This document shows, one piece after another, positions 1-6,918 of a stretch of DNA of 12,606 nucleotides. The number at the start of each line of letters is the position of its first letter. Within the stretch, counting starts at the first letter, position 1. The notes below the pieces were generated by a model. The model worked only from the letters and a program-made list of their open reading frames with translations. It made no database searches and had not been told where the DNA came from. This DNA is from Bacillota bacterium. Its GTDB lineage: Bacteria; Bacillota; Dethiobacteria; Dethiobacterales; Dethiobacteraceae. Position numbers and translations under genes: made by a program. The stretch lies in NCBI GenBank assembly GCA_012800215.1, contig JAAZJT010000025.1, positions 1 through 12,606 of the forward strand. Direction: 5' to 3'.

Positions 1-38
1 GTAAGTATTCGTTTACCTTTTTTCTTTTTTTTTGCCAT
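1..38 (-). CDS. N-terminal fragment of an unidentified protein with a poly-lysine start
   Basis: An ATG at 38-36 opens a frame that runs off the left edge. The twelve visible codons read M-A-K-K-K-K-K-G-K-R-I-L. A good Shine-Dalgarno site, GGAGG, lies nine bases upstream on the minus strand. The gene follows the sugar nucleotidyltransferase by 72 bases on the same strand, so it probably belongs to the same polysaccharide locus. A run of basic residues turning hydrophobic is typical of the cytoplasmic end of a membrane-anchored protein. In this context a LytR-CpsA-Psr polymer ligase or a chain-length regulator is possible, but twelve residues cannot show it. Confidence 0.6.
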   Translation of the reverse strand, partial: MAKKKKKGKRIL

Positions 39-110
39 TTTAATTTTCCTCCAATTCGAACCGTTGATAATCATAACAATTAAATTAAATAACTTTATGC
101 ACAATATTGC

Positions 111-1175
111 CTACGCCCGTGATGCTGCCACTTCACAGACTAACCGGACCATACTCTTTTCAAAGACTTCATTTCTTAAAAGAATATTGGGAGGGATTGT
201 GCAGTCGCAAGCGATAACGCAATCTGCTAACTCCACGTTACTTGAGATTACAACATTATCCCAGAGGATACCCCGCTTGATAATGGCATTGCTGCCAATT
301 ACAGTGTTATCACCGATAATAGCAGGGCCGTAGATACAGGCACCATCCTCAATGGTAGTATTGTTGCCAATGAGAACAGGACCAACAATTTTTGTCTTGG
401 GACTGATAGAAGATCTTTGTCCTAGCCAGATATTGCCTTCAAAGCGTTTCCCAGGTAAGTCTACCCGCACAACACCTGTCAGCATATCATAATGGGCTTC
501 CTTGTAGACGTTAAGGCTTCCCACATCACACCAATAATCGCGCATTACATAGCCATAGATGGATTCGTTTTTTGCCAAAAGTTCAGGGAAGACCTGTTTA
601 CCAAAATCATAAAAAGTTTCTGCTGGAATATGGTCAAAAATTGCAGGATTGAAGAGGTAGATGCCGGTATTGGCCAGGTTGCTTACCGCCTCTTCACGCT
701 TCGGTTTCTCCTGAAAACGTATAATACGGCTTCCATCAAGAAGGACAACGCCGTATTGAGTTGGGTCAGCCACTCTTTTTAAGGCTAATGTGGCAATGCC
801 GTTATTTTCATTATGGAAGTTTAGAAATGCCTCGAGATTAATATCTGTTAATGCATCTCCACTAATAATTAAAGCTTGTTCAGTGCCGAAAAAATCTTGT
901 ACACGTTTAAATCCGCCGGCAGTGCCCAGGAGCTCCTTTTCGTAGGAATAGGTGATGTTAATACCAAAATCTTCACCATTGCCAAAGTGTTGTTGAATTA
1001 ACTCAGGCATATAGTGAAGGTTGACAATAACGTCTTTTATACCATGGCGGGCTAACAGGCGTACAGCATACTCCATGCAGGGGCGGCCTGCCATTTGTAC
1101 CATAGGTTTGGAAACTACATTAGTTAAAGGTCGCAGTCTGGTACCCAGTCCTGCAGCCAAAATCATTGCTTTCAC
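111..1175 (-). CDS. Sugar-1-phosphate nucleotidyltransferase with left-handed beta-helix tail (mannose-1-phosphate guanylyltransferase type)
   Basis: This 354-residue protein is predicted to make an NDP-sugar from a sugar 1-phosphate in the cytoplasm, as a donor for the polymer. The N-terminal GT-A nucleotidyltransferase domain shows LAAGLGTRLRPLT (6-18), Lys23-Pro24, LGTAGG (83-88), the metal-binding Asp in SGD (105-107), EKP (156-158), NTG (169-171) and the late metal Asp in DVGS (217-220). From about residue 247 the chain becomes hexapeptide-like (IGNN, IGDN, IGSN), the left-handed beta-helix typical of GDP-mannose and related pyrophosphorylases. Some bacterial relatives continue into a phosphomannomutase domain. 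This one stops at TAG, which I take as the natural short form. The start is GTG with AGGAAG ten bases upstream. The exact sugar (mannose, glucose, other hexose or heptose) and nucleotide cannot be read from motifs. It lies 92 bases behind the WecA-type gene and probably shares its transcript. Confidence 0.85.
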   Translation of the reverse strand: MKAMILAAGLGTRLRPLTNVVSKPMVQMAGRPCMEYAVRLLARHGIKDVIVNLHYMPELIQQHFGNGEDFGINITYSYEKELLGTAGGFKRVQDFFGTEQALIISGDALTDINLEAFLNFHNENNGIATLALKRVADPTQYGVVLLDGSRIIRFQEKPKREEAVSNLANTGIYLFNPAIFDHIPAETFYDFGKQVFPELLAKNESIYGYVMRDYWCDVGSLNVYKEAHYDMLTGVVRVDLPGKRFEGNIWLGQRSSISPKTKIVGPVLIGNNTTIEDGACIYGPAIIGDNTVIGSNAIIKRGILWDNVVISSNVELADCVIACDCTIPPNILLRNEVFEKSMVRLVCEVAASRA

Positions 1176-1267
1176 TTTCGGATCACTTCCTTGTTCACAT
1201 TACAACCATATACATATTTCTAGCAAAAACGACTAAATCCTGCCATTTTTGCATTTAGCTCAGACAA

Positions 1268-2194
1268 CTACAATATGCTCCATACCCATAATGCACTGGC
1301 GCTTAAAAAAAGGGAAATACCATAAATCACCAATACTGCTTGCCGATGTGAAAGCCCCTTATTTAAAAGGCGGTGGTGAATATGTTTTTTATCTGCCTGA
1401 AAAATTGGCTTTCTTTCAAGATAGCGGCGAATAATGGCATAAAAAGTATCAAGGATTGGAACACCTAATACCAGGATTGGGATAAAAAGCACATATGGTG
1501 ATGCGCCATTAATAATTCCATAGGCAGATAAGCCTGAGGTAATAAACCCTAAAAGCATACTGCCGGAATCACCGAGAAATATTTTAGCCGGATAAAAATT
1601 ATAGCGCAAAAATCCGAAAATGGCACCTACTAAAATAAGCGAAAGTAGTGCCACGGTATTTAGATTACTTTGATGGGCGATAACGGCAAAAGTTAGTAGG
1701 GCGATTGCTGAAATACCGGAAGCTAGTCCATCTAAACCATCAATTAAATTCACCGCATTAGTGATCCCCATAATCCAAAAAATTGTTAATGGTATACCTA
1801 ATGCCCCCAATTGAAAGAAACCATTTAGGGGATTATTAATGTAATCAATTTTGATGCCGAAATAAATAACAGTAAGTGCTGCCATTAATTGTCCAAATAA
1901 TTTCATACGCGGCGATATCCCGCGGATATCATCCACTATACCAAACAGTAAAATAACTGTACTGCCAAACAAAAGACCTGCTATTTTAGGGTCTTGGCCA
2001 ACCAGTGTGGCTGTGGCGGCACAGAATCCGGCAAAAATAGCTAGGCCTCCCAATCGCGGCATGTACGAATCGTGGACCTTACGGGCATTTGGCTTGTCCA
2101 CCGCACCAATAAGAAAAGCAAGACGGGCAATAAATGGCGTGGCAACAAGACTAACTATAAAAGCAATACAAAAAGGTAATATATACTGAGGCAT
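1268..2194 (-). CDS. wecA: Undecaprenyl-phosphate GlcNAc-1-phosphate transferase, WecA/TagO family
   Basis: This 308-residue integral membrane enzyme of the MraY/WecA superfamily is predicted to transfer an N-acetylhexosamine 1-phosphate from its UDP donor to undecaprenyl phosphate, which starts a lipid-linked glycan. Family motifs are in order: DKPNARKVH (33-41), the Asp-Asp pair at 88-89, NAVNLIDGLDGLASG (146-160), FLGDSG (206-211) and the HIHH box (271-274) in the last cytoplasmic loop. Hydrophobic stretches between them fit about ten membrane spans. The length is slightly short for WecA/TagO but all catalytic loops are present. The ATG has a GGGGGAAG purine tract ten bases or less upstream, and a promoter-like sequence lies 65-93 bases upstream. 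UDP-GlcNAc is the usual donor in this family. Another N-acetylated sugar cannot be excluded. Confidence 0.88.
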   Translation of the reverse strand: MPQYILPFCIAFIVSLVATPFIARLAFLIGAVDKPNARKVHDSYMPRLGGLAIFAGFCAATATLVGQDPKIAGLLFGSTVILLFGIVDDIRGISPRMKLFGQLMAALTVIYFGIKIDYINNPLNGFFQLGALGIPLTIFWIMGITNAVNLIDGLDGLASGISAIALLTFAVIAHQSNLNTVALLSLILVGAIFGFLRYNFYPAKIFLGDSGSMLLGFITSGLSAYGIINGASPYVLFIPILVLGVPILDTFYAIIRRYLERKPIFQADKKHIHHRLLNKGLSHRQAVLVIYGISLFLSASALWVWSIL

Positions 2195-2258
2195 AATAGC
2201 TCTTCCCCCGCTAACTATTCGACAGCAAAACTTATTTTATGCGAAATATGTCCTTATC

Positions 2259-2287
2259 ATTATACTAAAAATTGTATCCTCTAACAA
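2259..2287 (-). promoter_or_regulatory. Predicted sigma-70/sigma-A promoter for the wecA-type gene
   Basis: On the minus strand TTGTTA (2287-2282) is followed after exactly 17 bases by TATAAT (2264-2259). The -10 box is perfect and the -35 box matches TTGACA at four of six positions. It sits in the 181-base gap between the glycosylphosphotransferase stop and the wecA-type start, the longest gap in the window. Initiation about seven bases past the -10 would leave a leader of roughly 55-60 bases. This suggests that the wecA-type gene and those after it can be transcribed separately from the upstream phosphonate genes. I see no convincing intrinsic terminator in the gap, so read-through from upstream remains possible. 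Confidence 0.6.
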
Positions 2288-2375
2288 TGACAAATTATAG
2301 GAATTACTATTAAGTGCACACTAGGCAATCAATTCATGATAATGGTGATTATTTATTTTTATGCTTGTAAGTCTT

Positions 2376-3719
2376 TTAAGATGCCTTATCTTTTAATAAC
2401 ATTACTTTAATTGTTTGCAGCATAATGCGCAGGTCAAAGAGCGGAGAAGCGCCTTTGGCATATAGGAGATCGTAGCGTAGTTTATCTTGGGGTGAAGTGC
2501 TGTACTTGCCGGAGACTTGCGCTAAGCCTGTGATGCCGGCGTTAATAACATGGCGGTAGGTGTAGCCGGGGATTTCTTTTTTATAGCGTTCTACAAAGAC
2601 GGGACGTTCCGGGCGGGGGCCGACAATGCTCATATCACCTTTAAGTACATTTATCAACTGCGGCAATTCATCAATTCTAGTGGCACGCAAGATGCGTCCC
2701 ACTTTTGTTACACGGGAATCGTGACGATTGGAAAGAACAGGACCAGTAGTAGCTTCTGCATTTTTAATCATGGTACGGAATTTATAAAGCATAAAACGTT
2801 TATTGCGGCGGCCAACTCGCTCCTGAGTATAAAAAATGGGACCGGGAGAAGTAAGTTTAATGGCCAAAGTAGCAAGCAGAGTGATAGGCAGAGTAATGAT
2901 AAGAATAAAAATGGCAACTATACAGTCTATTATGCGTTTTAACAGCTCTGCTCCTCGATTGCGATTAAATTGAACCTGTAAAACAGGTGTATCTTGAAAT
3001 TGGTCTAACGCTGATCGCCCTATCATTATTTCATAGAGGTTAGGTACTACATAAAATACGCAACGGAAAGTTAGCCCCAGCAAAACTATATTACTTTTTA
3101 CTTCTTCCCTAACATTGCCGGAAATTAATACTACATCAGGTAAATATGATTTAAAAACTTCAGCTGCTTCATCAAAAGTTCCTAAATTAGGATAAGCAGC
3201 TTCATGTTTCCGTTGTTCACTAATGACGCCTAAAAAAATGTAGTTGCCATTTAGCTTGTTAACTAAGGGGGCAATATCTTCTTCATTAGCTACTATTATA
3301 ACTTTCTTAGCTGGGGTAATGCGACGTTCAATAAGTAGCAGAACCCAGCGCCAAAGAGCCACAGTCGGTCCATATAGACAAACAAAAGTAAACAAAACCC
3401 GGCGCGGGAAAATATAGCTTGGAATGATGTAACTAATGACGGCAACAGTCAGGCTTAAAAAAATAAGCGAAGCAAAAACTGCTGAAAGGATATCCGTCCA
3501 GTCTTTATTAGCTGTATTATAGAGTCCGTAGAAGTTAAAAAAGTAAAGCGTGATTACAGAAAATAAGATAAGCGCTGCAATATGCAGTTCGTTATTAGCC
3601 ATAAAGTAAATCCAATCTTGGCGAATAGTTAGCGCAAGAGCTACAGAAGCATTTAAAATCAACACATCCCCTAACATTTGCACATAATTGATCCAGGTTT
3701 TTGGTACATCTGTAACCAT
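2376..3719 (-). CDS. Polyprenyl-phosphate glycosyl-1-phosphate transferase (WbaP/CpsE-like bacterial sugar transferase)
   Basis: This 447-residue membrane protein is predicted to load a hexose 1-phosphate from a nucleotide sugar onto undecaprenyl phosphate, the first committed step of an exopolysaccharide or capsule. The N-terminal half has about four hydrophobic spans (roughly 12-30, 46-65, 77-100 and 105-130), then a soluble Rossmann-like region (about 136-240). The catalytic half starts at KRIID (261-265) with the membrane re-entrant helix, followed by RVGR (301-304), KFRTM (313-317), the Asp350-Glu351 catalytic pair in RIDELPQL, and GDMSIVGPRPERP (361-373). This is the layout of the long WbaP/CpsE class rather than short PglC. 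The ATG follows a GGGG tract. The gene lies 82 bases downstream of the LicD gene on the same strand. It is a second chain-initiating enzyme, unrelated in fold to the WecA-type protein that follows. Sugar specificity cannot be read. Confidence 0.9.
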   Translation of the reverse strand: MVTDVPKTWINYVQMLGDVLILNASVALALTIRQDWIYFMANNELHIAALILFSVITLYFFNFYGLYNTANKDWTDILSAVFASLIFLSLTVAVISYIIPSYIFPRRVLFTFVCLYGPTVALWRWVLLLIERRITPAKKVIIVANEEDIAPLVNKLNGNYIFLGVISEQRKHEAAYPNLGTFDEAAEVFKSYLPDVVLISGNVREEVKSNIVLLGLTFRCVFYVVPNLYEIMIGRSALDQFQDTPVLQVQFNRNRGAELLKRIIDCIVAIFILIITLPITLLATLAIKLTSPGPIFYTQERVGRRNKRFMLYKFRTMIKNAEATTGPVLSNRHDSRVTKVGRILRATRIDELPQLINVLKGDMSIVGPRPERPVFVERYKKEIPGYTYRHVINAGITGLAQVSGKYSTSPQDKLRYDLLYAKGASPLFDLRIMLQTIKVMLLKDKAS

Positions 3720-3801
3720 TCAACCCATCCCCTTAATATTTTTTCTCTATTTAATTTATAGACGCTGGATGCAAACTTAGGTTCCTAAAACAGAACATGT
3801 T

Positions 3802-4497
3802 TCAGTCTAAACCAATTAAGTCTACCGGAATTTTTGCTTTTATGCCATGATCATCCCTGTAAAAAACCCAATTTATTTGTGGTTGCTGCCAGTTGCCATA
3901 ACGATAGGCAAGGTAGTCTTCCCACCGGAGTGGACGCCAAGCCTGAATGTCAGGATCAAACTGGCGTTGCCGGTAAAATTCTGCAGGTATCCACCAAGTG
4001 CCGAGCACAAGGAAAGGACGCCAAGGCAGACGGTCTATATGCACATTTAGTGCAATTTTTGTATTCAGTTTTTTCCAGGCGCTTCGGATTAAAGCACGCA
4101 CTTTTTTGGCAAAACTTCTTTTTGACTGCGTGTCCTTTTTTTTAGTGCTGGCACTAAATTTAAAGTAATTCATGGGACACCAAGCATAATCAACTGCTTT
4201 GCGGTAGATATTAATATCTACTGTGCGCAGTTTCCTAAGGTTAGCAGGAGTGAGATTATATTTAAACACTTGTCCCTGATAGTAAGCTGCATAAACTTGA
4301 TATCCTGCTTGGTGAAAACAAGGTAATATTTTTTGCAGTTTCTCCAGCTCCGTATCCCAAACACTAATGTCCAGGTCTTTGTCGCTTTCTAAAAGCTCAC
4401 CTTCGCGCATTAGACCCAGTAAAGTGCCACTGTCCAACCAATAGTTAATTTTATGCTGATGAAAAAGAGCTAGTACATCTTGCAACTGTCTGTTCAT
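3802..4497 (-). CDS. LicD-family phosphotransferase-like protein
   Basis: This protein is predicted to belong to the LicD/fukutin-related nucleotidyltransferase-fold family. LicD proteins move phosphocholine or similar groups from a CDP carrier onto cell-surface glycans. From the ATG at 4497 it has 231 residues. The N-terminal signature LDSGTLLGLMREG (residues 21-33) is followed by the acidic DKDLDI (39-44), VDINIYR (93-99) and the C-terminal YGNW...P element (200-206) typical of LicD. A Lys/Arg-rich stretch (about 118-146) may contact the membrane or a lipid carrier. A GTG at 4506 would add three residues, but AGGAA directly abuts it, whereas it is about nine bases from the ATG, so I prefer the ATG. 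The gene starts 22 bases after the stop of the preceding phosphotransferase gene. Whether it transfers HEP, another CDP-linked group, or plays an accessory role is not decided by the sequence. Confidence 0.8.
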   Translation of the reverse strand: MNRQLQDVLALFHQHKINYWLDSGTLLGLMREGELLESDKDLDISVWDTELEKLQKILPCFHQAGYQVYAAYYQGQVFKYNLTPANLRKLRTVDINIYRKAVDYAWCPMNYFKFSASTKKKDTQSKRSFAKKVRALIRSAWKKLNTKIALNVHIDRLPWRPFLVLGTWWIPAEFYRQRQFDPDIQAWRPLRWEDYLAYRYGNWQQPQINWVFYRDDHGIKAKIPVDLIGLD

Positions 4498-4519
4498 TAA
4501 AGCCACTTCCTGTCTAGGG

Positions 4520-5329
4520 TTAGGAAATCTGTTTTAGTTTAATCAGCCAGAGAATACTTTGCATAAGAGTTTTTACTGTGTACAACAGAGTGAAACTAAC
4601 AAGAAAGACACAGCGAAGATTAAAAGTTGGGAAACCGGGCCAAAAAGCATCAATGAGAAGAGTTAAGATTAGTAGGATAATATGCCCGGGAAAAAACAAA
4701 GATTCAATAAGTAATTTTAATGATTTATCGAAAAGACTGCCATGGTGAACAGCCTGTATTTGCAGTTGCTTTTTCTCCAATTCAGCCAGTATTTTTATTA
4801 AAGCCGGATCAGTAAAAACAGCCTCTTTTTGCCGTGCAATTTTGCCGGCTATAACTTGAGCCGCTACTACATTAGGGAATGAACTAATGCCAATGCAGCC
4901 TAAAAAGCCAAGTAAAACTGCCCATTTGTAGCCATATTGGTTATAGATACCAAGGCTCATGAAAAAGACCATTAGGTTGGAAGAATAGCGGTGTACTAAT
5001 ACATCAAAATAGTGTCCTTTGACGTTGGGTTTGCTTTTACCGGTTTGGACGGCATAACGAGCCAGCTCACCATCCACGTGATCGAGTATATAGTAAGAAA
5101 AAATGAGACCGGCTGCAATTATTAGCGCAGTACGGGTATTGAAAGTAAGAAAGTAAAGGCTGGCTAAAGAAGCCACAAGACTTAAAAATGTAGTCTGGTT
5201 AGCAGTGATTCCTACTTTAATAAAAAGTATTGTAATAAAGATAGATATTTTACGAAAAATTAACTTATCCAGCAAGTAGTTTTCAGCATCATTTTTTTGA
5301 CACAGTTGACGGTAAGTTTGAATAGACAT
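4520..5329 (-). CDS. CDP-alcohol phosphotransferase family protein, copy B, with Asp-to-His change in the catalytic motif
   Basis: This 269-residue membrane protein of the CDP-alcohol phosphatidyltransferase family should move a phosphoalcohol or, in this context, a phosphonate from a CMP-linked donor to a hydroxyl acceptor. The active-site motif LDHVDGELAR (82-91) supplies Asp83, Asp86, Gly87, Ala90 and Arg91. It continues to Gly105 and Asp109, but the position of the fourth aspartate is His113. About six hydrophobic segments are visible (near 28-38, 46-63, 67-82, 117-160, 207-228 and 234-258). By hand count about 75 of the first 120 residues match copy A with no gaps, so the two arose by tandem duplication. 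The ATG has AGGAGG seven bases upstream. The gap to copy A is only 24 bases. Donor and acceptor are not shown by sequence. Phosphonolipid synthesis and polymer decoration are both possible. Confidence 0.83.
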   Translation of the reverse strand: MSIQTYRQLCQKNDAENYLLDKLIFRKISIFITILFIKVGITANQTTFLSLVASLASLYFLTFNTRTALIIAAGLIFSYYILDHVDGELARYAVQTGKSKPNVKGHYFDVLVHRYSSNLMVFFMSLGIYNQYGYKWAVLLGFLGCIGISSFPNVVAAQVIAGKIARQKEAVFTDPALIKILAELEKKQLQIQAVHHGSLFDKSLKLLIESLFFPGHIILLILTLLIDAFWPGFPTFNLRCVFLVSFTLLYTVKTLMQSILWLIKLKQIS

Positions 5330-5353
5330 AACGCTCCTCCTGCCTTTAATTTT

Positions 5354-6172
5354 TTAAGCTATCTGCTGAAACTTTCTCAGCCATTTTAATGTCTGGCGGA
5401 GGGCATTACCCAGATAAATGGGAGTTGCAGCTAACAAAAATAACAAACGTACATTAACTGTATAGTTAAAAAATATAAAGGGAGGAAACATAATATCAGC
5501 CAAAGTGACCAGCATAATACTAAGCAGAGCACCTGGAAAAAAAAGCAGCTCAGTAATAACTTTTTTTAACTTTTGCATAGAGTTAGAACTGTTTATTTTT
5601 TTTATTTGTTCTTGCTTTTTCTCTAGTAAATTGAGAATATCCTTTACAGTTTCATTTTTTACCGCCTCTTTTTGCCTGGCTATCTTCTGCACGATAACCT
5701 GTGCAGCTAAAAGGTTGGGGAAAGCACTCATACCTATGCAAGCTGCAAAACCCAAAATAACAGCAAAGCGATAGTTAAAAAGGTTATAAACGCTTACACC
5801 CAGGAAAAACAACATTAGGTTCGTAGAATATTTGTGAATTAACACATCAAAATATTGTCCCTGTAATGATGGCTGCTGCAATCCCTGCTTGAGATAAAAA
5901 CGTGCCAATTCTCCGTCTACATGGTCCAGCATATAATAAGTGAAAATAAGTGCAGGACCAAGCACCATAGCAGTAGGTGTATTTTGCATGAGAAAATAAC
6001 AACTGCCCAGTGATGCCAGTAAGCTTAGGAAAGTAGCTTGATTGGCACTAAAACGCAATTTGATAAAGAGAATAGTAAAGTAAATGGAAATTTTCCTCAT
6101 TATATATTTGTCGAGAAAATAGTTTTCCTGCTCATTTTTCTGGCAAATTTGTCGATACTCGCTAATGGTCAT
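5354..6172 (-). CDS. CDP-alcohol phosphotransferase family protein, copy A, with the same Asp-to-His change
   Basis: This is the upstream twin of the next gene, 272 residues from the ATG at 6172. The motif LDHVDGELAR (82-91) gives Asp83 and Asp86, and Gly105 and Asp109 follow, with His113 at the position normally held by the fourth aspartate, the proposed general base. All key positions fall at the same residue numbers as in copy B. The reading frame is open further upstream to 6241, but the ATG at 6172 is clearly the start. GGAGGG lies six bases before it, the ATG overlaps the upstream TGA as ATGA, and the resulting N-terminus aligns with copy B. The ATGA overlap implies translational coupling to the LicC-like nucleotidyltransferase, which points to that enzyme or the PEP mutase fusion as the supplier of its activated donor. 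It is predicted to be a multi-pass membrane protein with its active site facing the cytoplasm. Confidence 0.83.
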   Translation of the reverse strand: MTISEYRQICQKNEQENYFLDKYIMRKISIYFTILFIKLRFSANQATFLSLLASLGSCYFLMQNTPTAMVLGPALIFTYYMLDHVDGELARFYLKQGLQQPSLQGQYFDVLIHKYSTNLMLFFLGVSVYNLFNYRFAVILGFAACIGMSAFPNLLAAQVIVQKIARQKEAVKNETVKDILNLLEKKQEQIKKINSSNSMQKLKKVITELLFFPGALLSIMLVTLADIMFPPFIFFNYTVNVRLLFLLAATPIYLGNALRQTLKWLRKFQQIA

Positions 6173-6912
6173 GCTTGACCCTCCGCAGCCAAAGCAGTTT
6201 TTACTTTTTGCAAGTCTGCCGGATTGTCTATTTCTGTGCATAGTTCCTGAGCAAAGAAAACCGGCAGCAGACTATGTCTGAATAAAATGTTATTCAGCGC
6301 GTTCTCCGCGTAAACATTCAGTTCTCCCCGTTGAACAAACTTTTCTATTTCTACAAGCCAATCCTGAGAAAGGGTAGGGCTAAGTTTATATAAAGGTATC
6401 AAAAAAGCACAATCATCCCCAAAAATGTGAATAGAGATTTCCTGCACTTGTCCGTTAGTTAATCTTGCTTTAAAGTCTTTTTCCGGTAAAGCAGCCTCGC
6501 GATTTACCAGTACAGTATTAGGGTGAGATGATTGTAAAGTTTTTGCCAACACATCATCAGCAAAAACTAAGTCACCATGTAAAAGCAGAAACTCACCGGT
6601 TAAATACTCCTTTGCTAAGAAGAGTGAATAAATATAATTGGTAGAAGCATAACGCGGATTGGGCACATAAGTAACTTTTAAGTGAGGAAAAACTGTACCC
6701 ACATAATTTTGCAGCTCATTAGCAAAAGGACCGGTAGTAATAATAAATTCATCTATACCATACTTAATTAATTGCTTAATTTGCCGTGAAACTATGGTTT
6801 GCTGCGGTGCAATTTCCACCATACATTTCGGTTTATTTTTAGTCTCTTCTCCCATGCGTTTACCAAGGCCGGAGTTTAAAATTACTGCTTTCACTGCAGC
6901 ACCCACTTTCAT
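6169..6912 (-). CDS. LicC-like GT-A nucleotidyltransferase (predicted cytidylyltransferase)
   Basis: This 247-residue soluble protein has the single-domain GT-A nucleotidyltransferase fold of the LicC (CTP:phosphocholine) and PntC (CTP:aminoethylphosphonate) type. Visible motifs are LNSGLGKRM (12-20), where the usual AAG is NSG, then KPK (27-29), PRYASTNYIYSL (86-97) matching the Y-x-x-x-N-x-x-Y-S segment of LicC, the metal-binding HGD (112-114) and EIDNPAD (227-233) with the second metal Asp. It probably makes a CDP- or CMP-linked donor for one of the three following transferase genes, and it overlaps the first of them by four bases. The start is uncertain. The ATG at 6912 has no clear Shine-Dalgarno, while GTG at 6894 would begin at the family-typical K-A-V-I-L and has a weak GGGTG before it. 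Nucleotide and substrate are inferred from context. A sugar-phosphate or sugar-alcohol substrate is possible. Confidence 0.78.
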   Translation of the reverse strand: MKVGAAVKAVILNSGLGKRMGEETKNKPKCMVEIAPQQTIVSRQIKQLIKYGIDEFIITTGPFANELQNYVGTVFPHLKVTYVPNPRYASTNYIYSLFLAKEYLTGEFLLLHGDLVFADDVLAKTLQSSHPNTVLVNREAALPEKDFKARLTNGQVQEISIHIFGDDCAFLIPLYKLSPTLSQDWLVEIEKFVQRGELNVYAENALNNILFRHSLLPVFFAQELCTEIDNPADLQKVKTALAAEGQA

Positions 6913-6918
6913 ACTGAT

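Noticed and set aside
70..78. Extended -10 like TGTTATGAT on the minus strand before the left-edge gene
   Set aside because: No matching -35 box is found at 16-18 bases, and AT-rich DNA gives such matches often. Co-transcription with the nucleotidyltransferase gene is equally likely.
1176..1267. Possible promoter before the sugar nucleotidyltransferase gene
   Set aside because: The TATATG-like sequence has only a very weak -35 partner (TAGTCG) at 17 bases. The 92-base gap is otherwise featureless to my reading.
2339..2352. Inverted repeat ATAAT-GGTG-ATTAT as a terminator after the glycosylphosphotransferase gene
   Set aside because: The stem is five A/T-rich pairs only, and on the minus strand the following bases are not a T-tract. 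The T-rich run is on the wrong side for these genes.
2550..2942. A 130-codon open frame on the plus strand
   Set aside because: It lies wholly inside the well-supported glycosylphosphotransferase gene on the other strand and shows no recognisable domain. The same applies to the other plus-strand open frames, such as 8535-8882 and 11720-12082.
3720..3731. Two-codon open frame ATG-GGT-TGA directly before the glycosylphosphotransferase start
   Set aside because: It is too short to distinguish from chance, and the G-rich tract there works equally well as part of the ribosome site.
6173..6241. N-terminal extension of phosphotransferase copy A to an upstream ATG at 6241
   Set aside because: It would overlap the upstream gene by about 70 bases. 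The ATG at 6172 has GGAGGG at ideal spacing, overlaps the stop as ATGA, and gives an N-terminus that aligns with copy B.
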